From assembly GCA_018065745.1 (NCBI GenBank), contig JAGHSS010000163.1, positions 1 to 5,270 of the forward strand: 5,270 bases of DNA, in the 5' to 3' direction. This stretch comes from Candidatus Neoflavobacterium equi (GTDB taxonomy: Bacteria; Bacteroidota; Bacteroidia; Flavobacteriales; Flavobacteriaceae). Shown piece after piece: positions 1 to 5,270 of this stretch (its first letter is position 1; each line of letters starts with the position of its first letter). Below the pieces are notes generated by a model that saw only the letters and a program-made list of their open reading frames with translations, was not told the origin of the DNA and did not search any database. A program made the translations under genes and the position numbers.

Positions 1-309
1 AATTTATATATTTGCGATATGTAGCTTTTATCACAGGTCATATTATTACTATTCTTAACATTTCTTGCAGCACCAACTGTTGTAGGATTTGTCAATAGTT
101 CTTGTGGTAAAGAATTAAAAGTAAACTACAATCTTGCTGAAGAGGAAAACATAAAAGAAATAAAAACAGCACATCCCTATATTATTTCTGACTACAGTTA
201 CCCAATCTTTGAGCAAGCTAAAAATTCTTCAAAAATACCAGAAGGAGCAGCTGTCAAACACGACAATGTTTTTGATGAGATTTTTTCTCCTCCACCGGAG
301 TTATCTTAA
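1..309 (+). pseudogene. C-terminal part of a small exported protein of unknown function, reading frame interrupted
   Basis: I do not recognise a named family. From position 25 to the TAA at 307-309 one frame encodes 94 residues: a hydrophobic segment (about the first 22 residues, including LLLFLTFLAAPTVVGF), a Cys-containing stretch (VNSSCGKELK), an acidic patch (AEEEN), and a polar tail ending HDNVFDEIFSPPPELS. This resembles a signal peptide or membrane anchor plus a short periplasmic domain. The frame has no ATG, GTG or TTG, and a TAG at 22-24 closes it upstream. Another frame is open from position 3 and reads FIYLRYVAF. Removing one T from the T4 run at 26-29 joins the two as FIYLRYVALSQVILLLF, a convincing signal-like N-terminus whose start would lie before the window. 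It is therefore either a real frameshift or a sequence error. The Cys lacks a good lipobox, so a lipoprotein is not supported. Confidence 0.5.
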
Positions 310-376
310 ATTTTTCAGATGTTACAACACACGCAAATTATATGCGTGAGGATTGTTGTTTTCTAATTTAAGATAA
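301..376. repeat. Nested inverted repeat upstream of the SulP gene
   Basis: The outer arms are a perfect 12-bp inverted repeat, TTATCTTAAATT at 301-312 and AATTTAAGATAA at 365-376. Inside them is a second hairpin: 324-329 pairs with 354-359 (ACAACA/TGTTGT) and 330-335 pairs with 343-348 (CACGCA/TGCGTG), with a 7-nt loop and a 5-nt bulge (AGGAT) on the 3' side. The left outer arm includes the stop codon of the small upstream frame, and the right arm ends 14 nt before the SulP start codon. The inner hairpin runs into GTTGTTTTCTAATTT, so it could end transcription of the upstream gene. The whole could also be a structured leader of the SulP mRNA. No flanking target duplication is visible that would suggest a mobile element. 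Confidence 0.6.
324..369 (+). terminator. Possible Rho-independent terminator of the upstream small gene
   Basis: The inner hairpin (324-335 with 343-359, interrupted by a 5-nt bulge) has a partly GC-rich stem and is followed by the T-rich stretch TTTTCTAATTT. It starts 14 nt after the stop codon of the small upstream gene. The T-tract is interrupted, and the stem competes for space with a larger outer inverted repeat, so the call is tentative. Confidence 0.35.
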
Positions 377-390
377 AAAATCACATAAAA

Positions 391-2037
391 ATGAATTCTA
401 AATTTAATATATTCAGCCACCTGAAGCATGATTTTGCGTCGGGGTTGGTGGTCTTTTTGGTTGCTTTACCGCTCTGTTTAGGTATTGCAATGGCGTCTGG
501 TGCACCCTTATTTTCCGGACTAATCTCTGGTATCATTGGAGGTATTGTTGTGGGATTATTAAGTAAATCTCACGTTAGTGTTTCTGGACCAGCAGCGGGT
601 TTAACCGCAATTGTATTGGTTGCTATAACTACTTTTAACGCGTTTAACGTCTTTCTTGCTGCCGTAGTAATTGCTGGAATTTTACAATTGCTACTTGGCT
701 TTTTGAAAGCAGGTAGTATTTCTAACTATTTCCCAAACAACGTTATTGAAGGAATGCTTGCAGGTATTGGATTGATGATCTTGATTCAACAAATACCACT
801 GGCTCTTGGATATACAGGCAAAATAAACTTTGCTAATTTTACGACCTCTGTACCGGACATGTTTCAGAACATTCACCTTGGTACGCTATTGATTACATCC
901 ATATCCTTAATATTGTTGATTGTATGGGATAAAATCCCTTTTCTAAAAAGATTGAAACTGTTGCCAGCGGCCTTGGTTGCTGTAGTACTTGGAATCTTGA
1001 TCAATGAATTTTTAATTTCTATTGGGAGTTCTCTAGCAATTGTCAATGAGGTTCAATTGGTGCGCTTGCCTGTTCCTGAAAGCTTTGACGATTTAAAGAG
1101 CATGATTATCACCCCACATTTTCCATCGTTTTTGGATCCAGCTGTCTGGGTGGTTGGTATGACCATTGCCATCGTTGCTTCTATTGAAACACTATTGTGT
1201 ATTGAAGCTTCTGACCGTTTGGATTTACAGAAAAGAACTACCAATACCAACACCGAATTAAAGGCTCAAGGAATTGGAAATATCCTATCTGGATTTTTGG
1301 GTGGATTGCCGATGACTTCTGTGGTTGTCCGTTCTTCTGCAAATGTTAACGCTGGTGCAAAAACCAAAATGTCTGCAGTGATTCACGGGGTATTGCTATT
1401 GGTATGTGCTTTGTCAATTCCCTTTTTATTAAACAAGATTCCATTGGCAACGCTTGCTGCTGTCTTAATCCTTGTGGGTTATAAATTAGCAAAGCCTTCC
1501 ATCATCATGCATTTCTATCACAAAGGTAAATATCAATTTATCCCTTTTATTGCCACCCTAATTGCAGTAGTTGGTTTGGACTTGCTAAAAGCCGTTGGAA
1601 TTGGTATGGTCATTTCCATATTCGCCATTTTGAGAGGAAATTTAAAACGTGCTTATTACTTTAAAAAAGACGAATATTCTGATGGAGATATCATCTCTAT
1701 TGACTTAGCTCAAGAAGTATCCTTCTTAAACAAAGCAGCCATAAAAAACACCTTGACTCATTTGCCTCAAAATTCAAATGTGGTTATTAATGCTTCAGAC
1801 ACCGTCTATATTGCACACGATGTCCTGGATTTAATTAAGGAGTTTGTTGATTTCAAATCAAAAGAAAAGAACATTACTGTGAATTTGATCGGGTTTAAGG
1901 AAGTCTATGAATTGGACAACAGTGAAAAAGATGCAAATAACATTCACATCAACCACCAAGCGGTGTTGAACTACAGAGAGGAAGCGTTGGATTCTCACAA
2001 AGAAGTGATTTCAACATTATCAAAACAACTACAATAA
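391..2037 (+). CDS. SulP-family inorganic anion transporter, probable bicarbonate importer (BicA-like)
   Basis: This is a complete 548-residue inner-membrane anion carrier. SulP signatures appear in order: FLVALPLCLGIAMASGAPLFSG (about residues 22-43), the SVSGPAAG motif (63-70) and SIETLLCIEASDR (264-276). GGLPMTSVVVRSSANVNAG (304-322) follows, then hydrophobic segments to about 415. About 10-14 membrane segments fit the family fold. Residues about 430-510 form a short C-terminal cytoplasmic STAS-like domain (VSFLNKAAIKNTL, then NVVINASDTVYIAHDVLDLI). The usual Asp-Ser-Ser-Gly region is replaced by AHDV, so this domain is divergent. SulP members carry sulfate, bicarbonate or other anions. 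Bicarbonate is inferred here from the carbonic anhydrase gene 11 bp downstream, and sulfate cannot be excluded from sequence alone. ATG at 391 is the natural start because the core begins within 15 residues. An A-rich stretch (GATAAAAAATCACATAAAA) precedes it instead of a Shine-Dalgarno site. Confidence 0.93.
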   Translation: MNSKFNIFSHLKHDFASGLVVFLVALPLCLGIAMASGAPLFSGLISGIIGGIVVGLLSKSHVSVSGPAAGLTAIVLVAITTFNAFNVFLAAVVIAGILQLLLGFLKAGSISNYFPNNVIEGMLAGIGLMILIQQIPLALGYTGKINFANFTTSVPDMFQNIHLGTLLITSISLILLIVWDKIPFLKRLKLLPAALVAVVLGILINEFLISIGSSLAIVNEVQLVRLPVPESFDDLKSMIITPHFPSFLDPAVWVVGMTIAIVASIETLLCIEASDRLDLQKRTTNTNTELKAQGIGNILSGFLGGLPMTSVVVRSSANVNAGAKTKMSAVIHGVLLLVCALSIPFLLNKIPLATLAAVLILVGYKLAKPSIIMHFYHKGKYQFIPFIATLIAVVGLDLLKAVGIGMVISIFAILRGNLKRAYYFKKDEYSDGDIISIDLAQEVSFLNKAAIKNTLTHLPQNSNVVINASDTVYIAHDVLDLIKEFVDFKSKEKNITVNLIGFKEVYELDNSEKDANNIHINHQAVLNYREEALDSHKEVISTLSKQLQ

Positions 2038-2048
2038 CAAAAGAAACG

Positions 2049-2687
2049 ATGAGTACAGATTTTTATAAAAAGATATTAGACAATAATAAAACATGGGTAG
2101 AAACAAATTTAGCTAAAGATCCTGAATTTTTCAGTGATTTAGCCAAAGGGCAACAACCGCCCTTATTGTGGATTGGATGTTCAGACAGCAGAGTACCAGC
2201 AAATGAAATTATTGGTGCAAAAGCAGGTGAAGTATTTGTTCACAGAAACATCGCCAACATGGTGATTAACAACGATATGAATATTTTAAGTGTCTTGGAT
2301 TATGCCGTTAATCACTTAAAAATCAAACATATCATTGTGTGTGGTCACTATGGATGTGGTGGTATCAAAGCAGCGATGGGTAATGATTCTCTTGGATTCA
2401 TTGACAACTGGTTGAGACACATTAAAAACGTTTACCGTTTGCACAAGGATAAATTGGATGCCATTACAGATGAAACGGAGCGTTTCAATGCCTTTGTGGA
2501 AGTTAACGTAAAAGAACAGGTATATGATTTGGCCAAAACTTCCATTGTGCAAAATGCATGGAATTCTGGACAGGAAGTATCTATTCACGGTTGGGTTTAT
2601 GGAATCAATTCAGGATATGTAACTGATTTGAATGTGAACTTGAGCTCAAACGATAAGTTAGATGAAATCTATCAATTGCAATTCTAA
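2049..2687 (+). CDS. can: Beta-class carbonic anhydrase, type II (bicarbonate-regulated) residue pattern
   Basis: This 212-residue cytosolic zinc enzyme interconverts CO2 and bicarbonate (EC 4.2.1.1), and its length is close to that of E. coli Can. The zinc ligands are visible as Cys44 (WIGCSDSR, 41-48), His100 and Cys103 (CGHYGCGG, 98-105), with the Asp46-Arg48 catalytic dyad in the first motif. HRNIAN (65-70) and HGWVYGI (180-186) are also family landmarks. Trp41, Arg66 and Tyr184 match the triad that forms the non-catalytic bicarbonate site in the Haemophilus influenzae and E. coli enzymes, so allosteric inhibition by bicarbonate is likely (inference). The gene lies 11 bp after the SulP gene with no terminator or promoter between, so the two are probably co-transcribed. 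The spacer, CAAAAGAAACG, gives only a weak purine-rich ribosome site. No signal peptide is seen. Confidence 0.96.
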   Translation: MSTDFYKKILDNNKTWVETNLAKDPEFFSDLAKGQQPPLLWIGCSDSRVPANEIIGAKAGEVFVHRNIANMVINNDMNILSVLDYAVNHLKIKHIIVCGHYGCGGIKAAMGNDSLGFIDNWLRHIKNVYRLHKDKLDAITDETERFNAFVEVNVKEQVYDLAKTSIVQNAWNSGQEVSIHGWVYGINSGYVTDLNVNLSSNDKLDEIYQLQF

Positions 2688-2706
2688 GCAATAGATAGCA
2701 AAGAAA

Positions 2707-2728
2707 GGTCAATTTTTGTCACTTGACC
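2707..2728. repeat. Small inverted repeat after the carbonic anhydrase gene
   Basis: GGTCAA (2707-2712) pairs perfectly with TTGACC (2723-2728) around a 10-nt loop, 19 nt past the stop codon. No T-run follows, so it is not a good terminator on its own. It may protect the 3' end of the message or be chance. Confidence 0.3.
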
Positions 2729-2752
2729 CTTATAGTAATTAAGTTAGTGAAT

Positions 2753-2785
2753 AAAGGGAGGTGTTTTTACATCTCCCTTTTATTT
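2753..2785 (+). terminator. Rho-independent terminator of the SulP-carbonic anhydrase unit
   Basis: AAAGGGAGGTG (2753-2763) pairs with CATCTCCCTTT (2770-2780), giving an 11-bp stem with one G-T pair and a 6-nt loop. The 3' arm runs into TTTATTTT. It lies 65 bp after the carbonic anhydrase stop codon and is in the right orientation to end the + strand unit. Confidence 0.8.
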
Positions 2786-2797
2786 TGAGAACAAGCC

Positions 2798-2829
2798 AAA
2801 AAAAAAGAACTGAAATATCAGTTCTTTTT
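2798..2829 (-). terminator. Rho-independent terminator of the DEAD-box helicase gene
   Basis: The arms at 2802-2813 and 2818-2829 (core GAACTGA/TCAGTTC, flanked by A5/T5) form a perfect 12-bp stem with a 4-nt loop. Read on the - strand it ends in nine T residues (complement of the A run at 2798-2806) and begins 8 nt past the helicase stop codon. The + strand also carries a T5 in the 3' arm, so it could back up the terminator of the opposing unit. Confidence 0.85.
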
Positions 2830-2837
2830 AAAATGGT

Positions 2838-4151
2838 TTAATACCATCTTTTTTTATTCTTTTTTGAAGCGTCAGACTTTCTTGAATTGTCGTCTGTCTT
2901 TGGTTTTGCACTTCTCTTAGCGCTTTTACCTTCACTTTCTGTTTTGGCAATTTGCTTTGCAGAACCTTTTTTACCTCTTAAATCTGGTTTAACTTCTTTG
3001 TTGGGATCTACCGCCTTGTATGGGAACGGATGATCACCAATCACTTTTAATTTGTTCTTGATCAATTTCTCAATGTCTTGCAGATAAGGTTTCTCATCCT
3101 TGCTACAGAAAGAAATTGCCGCTCCGTCCAATCCTGCACGTCCTGTTCTACCAATTCTGTGAACAAATGTTTCCGGAATGTTTGGAAGGTCAAAGTTAAT
3201 AACATAGGGTAGGGCTGCGATGTCAATTCCACGAGATGCCACATCTGTAGCAATCAATACATCAATGGATTTGTCTTTAAAACCATCTAAAACACGCACC
3301 CTGCTATTTTGAGATTTGTCTCCGTGGATCGCATCTGCTTTAATTCCGTTTTTAGCCAAGTATTTGGCAGCGGCATCAGCACCGTATTTTGTTCTTGTAA
3401 ACACCAAAACGTTAGACATTTTATTCTCTACTATGATGTGGTGTAACAATTTTTTCTTGTCGTCTTTATCTACAAAGTAAACTTCTTGAGACACAGATCC
3501 TTTTGCACTTGAAACTGGATCAACGGCAACATATTTTGCCTTTGTCAAGAATTCATCAGACAATTCTCTAATAGCCAATGGCATTGTTGCAGAGAACAAC
3601 AGGGTCTGTCTGTTGGTTGGCGTCAGTTTAATAATTTTTCTTACATCATTAATAAATCCCATATCCAACATCAAATCTGCCTCATCAATGATTAATTGGT
3701 GCATGTGGTCTAATGAAATGTGTCCTTGCTTGTAAAGGTCTAAGAAACGACCAGGAGTAGCAATTAACACGTCAACACCGCGCTTCAATTTATCAACCTG
3801 TGGAACTTGATTAACCCCACCAAAAATAACCACATTGTGAATGCTGGTGTATTTTGAGTAGTTTGTAAAATTTTCACCAATTTGAATAGCTAGCTCACGT
3901 GTTGGAGTAATGACTAACGTTCTGATGTGTTTTACTTTTTTAGCAGATCCCACAATTCTGTGGATCAAGTTTAAAACTGGTATCGCAAACGCTGCTGTTT
4001 TACCAGTTCCCGTTTGCGCGATTCCAACAAGGTCTTCTCCTGCTAAAATGATCGGGATTGATTTTTGTTGTATAGGTGTAGGAGTAAGGTAACCAACTTC
4101 TGTTATGGCTTCTTGAATATTATTGTGTAATTCTAAATCTTTAAATGTCAT
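2838..4151 (-). CDS. DEAD-box ATP-dependent RNA helicase, RhlE-like
   Basis: This 437-residue cytosolic RNA helicase unwinds short RNA duplexes using ATP; such proteins assist ribosome assembly, RNA decay or cold growth. All core motifs are present: Q motif (F3 and TPTPIQ, 23-28), Walker A AQTGTGKT (45-52), PTREL (83-87), GG (111-112), TPGR (132-135), DEAD (156-159) and SAT (187-189). Domain 2 carries FTRTK (251-255), HGDKSQNSR (276-284), ATDVASRGID (301-310) and HRIGRTGR (331-338). After about 380 the tail is low-complexity and rich in Lys, Ser and Asp, ending KKNKKRWY; it probably helps bind RNA. I chose the ATG at 4151, because MTFKDLELHNN begins exactly where family members do. An in-frame TTG at 4190 would add 13 hydrophobic residues and lies inside the putative promoter. 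The RhlE subgroup is assigned from overall resemblance, so I leave the symbol blank. Confidence 0.95.
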   Translation of the reverse strand: MTFKDLELHNNIQEAITEVGYLTPTPIQQKSIPIILAGEDLVGIAQTGTGKTAAFAIPVLNLIHRIVGSAKKVKHIRTLVITPTRELAIQIGENFTNYSKYTSIHNVVIFGGVNQVPQVDKLKRGVDVLIATPGRFLDLYKQGHISLDHMHQLIIDEADLMLDMGFINDVRKIIKLTPTNRQTLLFSATMPLAIRELSDEFLTKAKYVAVDPVSSAKGSVSQEVYFVDKDDKKKLLHHIIVENKMSNVLVFTRTKYGADAAAKYLAKNGIKADAIHGDKSQNSRVRVLDGFKDKSIDVLIATDVASRGIDIAALPYVINFDLPNIPETFVHRIGRTGRAGLDGAAISFCSKDEKPYLQDIEKLIKNKLKVIGDHPFPYKAVDPNKEVKPDLRGKKGSAKQIAKTESEGKSAKRSAKPKTDDNSRKSDASKKNKKRWY

Positions 4152-4187
4152 AGTGTAAACTTGCTGAAGTAAAATGATCAGCAAAAG

Positions 4188-4220
4188 CAAAAATAAACTT
4201 TATTTTGGATTAAAGAACAA
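4188..4220 (-). promoter_or_regulatory. Putative Bacteroidota-type promoter of the helicase gene
   Basis: The - strand reads TATTTTTG (complement of 4188-4195), an exact match to the TAnnTTTG -7 element known from Bacteroides and Flavobacterium. A TTG (complement of 4218-4220) stands 22 nt upstream, within the spacing reported for the -33 element. Transcription would start near 4180, giving a short leader before the ATG at 4151. Such AT-rich words arise by chance, so confidence is moderate. Confidence 0.4.
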
Positions 4221-4230
4221 GTTTTGTTCT
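4214..4230 (-). terminator. Perfect 7-bp hairpin, possible terminator of the arginase-family gene
   Basis: AGAACAA (4214-4220) and TTGTTCT (4224-4230) form a perfect 7-bp stem with a 3-nt loop. On the - strand it is followed by TTAAT, 51 nt after the stop codon of the arginase-family gene. The T-tract is short. The hairpin also overlaps the putative -33 element of the helicase promoter, so it could instead be an operator-like site. Confidence 0.35.
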
Positions 4231-4280
4231 ATTATAACAGTTACAGCCTGTTTTAAGGGCATAAACCTGGTCTTGGAAAT

Positions 4281-5270
4281 CTATTTTGTTGCCTCTTTGG
4301 CCTTGATAAAATCTGAAACCAAATATGCAATCAATTTACCAACCAAATTTTCATTGTTTTCAGAGTCTAGCGCTGGGGCACCTTCACAAACGTGTAAGTA
4401 TGCCGCATTTCTATGTGACGCCATAGCATGCACAAATTGCCTTCCTTTTTCAGCAGAGAATCCAGACGGGGTCAATGCGCTTGATTGTACAAACGGGATG
4501 GCATCCAAGTCCAACTCCACACCAAAAAGATCTTCTCCTACATGGTCTAGCGCATTTTGTACTGCTTGTTTGAAACTCACTTCTTGTCTGATGGCAATGT
4601 CCTCATAAGTCGTATAGGTAATGTCAGTAGCTACTTTTTCTATGTCTTTGTAAACCATTTTGGAAATGTAGTTTTCATGCATACCAAAAATGTGGTATTT
4701 TTTTAAGAAACCTTCATCATAAGCATAAGAAAAACCGTTTCCAGAATGTCTTCCTTCCAAAGGTCTAAAATCTGTATGTGCATCAAAGTTAACTGCATTT
4801 ACTGCCTTACCAGCTGCCAAAGCCAAACCTTTTATGTTTCCGTACGCATTGTTGTGTCCACCACCAATGACAATGGGAATTTTGTTGTGTTTACAAATTA
4901 AATTGACCAGATGTGACACTTCCTTATCAATCTGTTCTATGAATTTATAAATGTTTTTTCTGTGTTCAGACAAGAGCAGATTGAGGCGTTGAAACTCTTC
5001 TGAGAAGGCATCAAATTCAAAATGTCCCAAAATAGCAATAGACTTTCCTTTTAGGAACGCATTATTTTGTAAGTTTAATATGTTTTTTATTCCAGCATTC
5101 CATGCACTTTTAGTACCTGGACGTCCAAAATTAGCCTGTACACCGAAATCTTCAGCTATTCCAAAAATAAAGTAAGTTGCCTCAGAATTTTTAATAAATT
5201 CTTCAATTTCTTGATTTTCATAAGGTAACGCGATGCGTTCACCCAGTTTGATTTCAAGATTCCTATAGTT
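4281..5270 (-). CDS. Arginase/agmatinase/formimidoylglutamase-family metallohydrolase (HutG-like), 5' end outside window
   Basis: The frame is open from the window edge to the TAG at 4281-4283, giving 329 visible residues. Family members are a little longer, so perhaps 40-60 N-terminal residues are missing. The binuclear manganese site is complete: GGGHN (His139 of the visible part), DAHTD (163-167) and DLD (254-256). SGNGFSYA, LTPSGFS and HVCEGAPAL are also visible. The DLD segment (VELDLDAIPF) resembles formimidoylglutamases (IDLDVLPA) more than arginase SFDVDGLDP, favouring hydrolysis of N-formimidoyl-L-glutamate to glutamate and formamide (EC 3.5.3.8), the last step of one histidine degradation route. 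No hut genes are visible next to it, so the substrate is uncertain and arginase, agmatinase or another ureohydrolase remain possible. The TTG at 5030 is internal: conserved sequence (FIFGIAEDFGV, FGRPGTKSAWNA) continues upstream without interruption. Confidence 0.9.
   Translation of the reverse strand, partial: NYRNLEIKLGERIALPYENQEIEEFIKNSEATYFIFGIAEDFGVQANFGRPGTKSAWNAGIKNILNLQNNAFLKGKSIAILGHFEFDAFSEEFQRLNLLLSEHRKNIYKFIEQIDKEVSHLVNLICKHNKIPIVIGGGHNNAYGNIKGLALAAGKAVNAVNFDAHTDFRPLEGRHSGNGFSYAYDEGFLKKYHIFGMHENYISKMVYKDIEKVATDITYTTYEDIAIRQEVSFKQAVQNALDHVGEDLFGVELDLDAIPFVQSSALTPSGFSAEKGRQFVHAMASHRNAAYLHVCEGAPALDSENNENLVGKLIAYLVSDFIKAKEATK

Larger units (their letters stand above)
391..2687 (+). 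other. Probable two-gene operon: SulP transporter plus carbonic anhydrase
   Basis: Both genes are on the + strand, separated by 11 bp with no hairpin between them, and a strong intrinsic terminator follows the second. A nested inverted repeat precedes the first. SulP carriers and carbonic anhydrases are known as neighbours and even as natural fusions in bacteria, which supports a shared role in bicarbonate uptake and interconversion. Co-transcription here is inferred from layout. I found no convincing TAnnTTTG promoter directly before position 391. Confidence 0.8.

Noticed and set aside
7..14. TATATTTG, an exact TAnnTTTG match on the + strand at the window start
   Set aside because: It falls within what appears to be coding sequence of the small broken gene, has too little upstream sequence to test a -33 element, and the only nearby ATG (19-21) is followed at once by a stop codon.
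301..376. Miniature transposable element reading of the nested inverted repeat
   Set aside because: The flanks (ending CCGGAG and beginning AAAAATCAC) show no direct repeat that would mark a target-site duplication, and no second copy is seen in the window.
307..390. Promoter directly upstream of the SulP gene
   Set aside because: Only weak partial matches (TAAATTTT, TAATTTAA) are seen in very AT-rich sequence, and none has the final TTTG.
691..1253. Two short - strand frames inside the SulP gene (691-876 and 1053-1253)
   Set aside because: Both are antisense to well-conserved transporter sequence, with no start context or domain of their own.
2316..2588. Open - strand frame of 90 codons
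   Set aside because: It is fully antisense to the carbonic anhydrase catalytic core, which is clearly coding on the + strand.
3062..4092. Short frames within the helicase gene (3062-3253 - and 3910-4092 +)
   Set aside because: They overlap essential helicase motifs in other frames and show no independent coding signal.
4174..4608. Open + strand frame of 144 codons
   Set aside because: It lies opposite the conserved end of the arginase-family gene and the helicase promoter region, has a Cys/Ser-rich composition typical of an antisense frame, and has no recognisable domain.
1..5270. CRISPR arrays, tRNA or rRNA genes, insertion sequences, phage or defence genes
   Set aside because: No regularly spaced repeats, RNA-gene signatures, transposase or integrase motifs were seen on either strand; nearly all sequence is explained by five genes and short intergenic regions.

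Overview
The window looks like chromosomal DNA from a member of the Bacteroidota, most likely a marine flavobacterium. The sequence is A+T-rich, start codons are preceded by A-rich stretches rather than clear Shine-Dalgarno sites, and one gene has a TAnnTTTG-type -7 element. The protein sequences also resemble flavobacterial families. The genus-level guess is inference.

Layout: (1) Positions 1-309 (+) hold the end of a small, apparently exported protein of unknown function. Its reading frame is broken near position 26-29, and removing one T from a T4 run restores it. (2) Positions 301-376 hold a nested inverted repeat, with a 12-bp outer stem around an interrupted 12-bp inner hairpin. It fills most of the gap before the next gene. 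(3) Positions 391-2687 (+) hold a two-gene unit 11 bp apart: a SulP-family anion transporter and a beta-carbonic anhydrase. (4) Positions 2688-2837 separate convergent genes, with one intrinsic terminator facing each way. (5) Positions 2838-4151 (-) encode a complete RhlE-type DEAD-box RNA helicase with a basic tail. (6) Positions 4152-4280 hold its likely promoter and a hairpin that may end the upstream gene. (7) Positions 4281-5270 (-) encode an arginase/formimidoylglutamase-family metallohydrolase whose N-terminus lies beyond the window.

How the genes work together: the transporter and carbonic anhydrase form the one clear functional pair. A SulP carrier of the BicA type would import bicarbonate, and the cytosolic carbonic anhydrase would equilibrate it with CO2 for carboxylases. 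In a heterotroph this would serve anaplerotic CO2 fixation, fatty-acid, nucleotide and arginine synthesis, or pH control. The carbonic anhydrase has all catalytic residues plus the Trp/Arg/Tyr triad of the bicarbonate-inhibited type II enzymes, so it may be feedback-controlled by the ion its partner imports. The helicase and the arginase-family gene look like ordinary chromosomal neighbours with no evident link to this pair.

I found no mobile element, CRISPR array, tRNA, rRNA or phage gene. I found no clearly new multi-gene system. The parts most worth a second look are the nested inverted repeat in front of the transporter gene, the broken small gene beside it, and the regulatory residues of the carbonic anhydrase.
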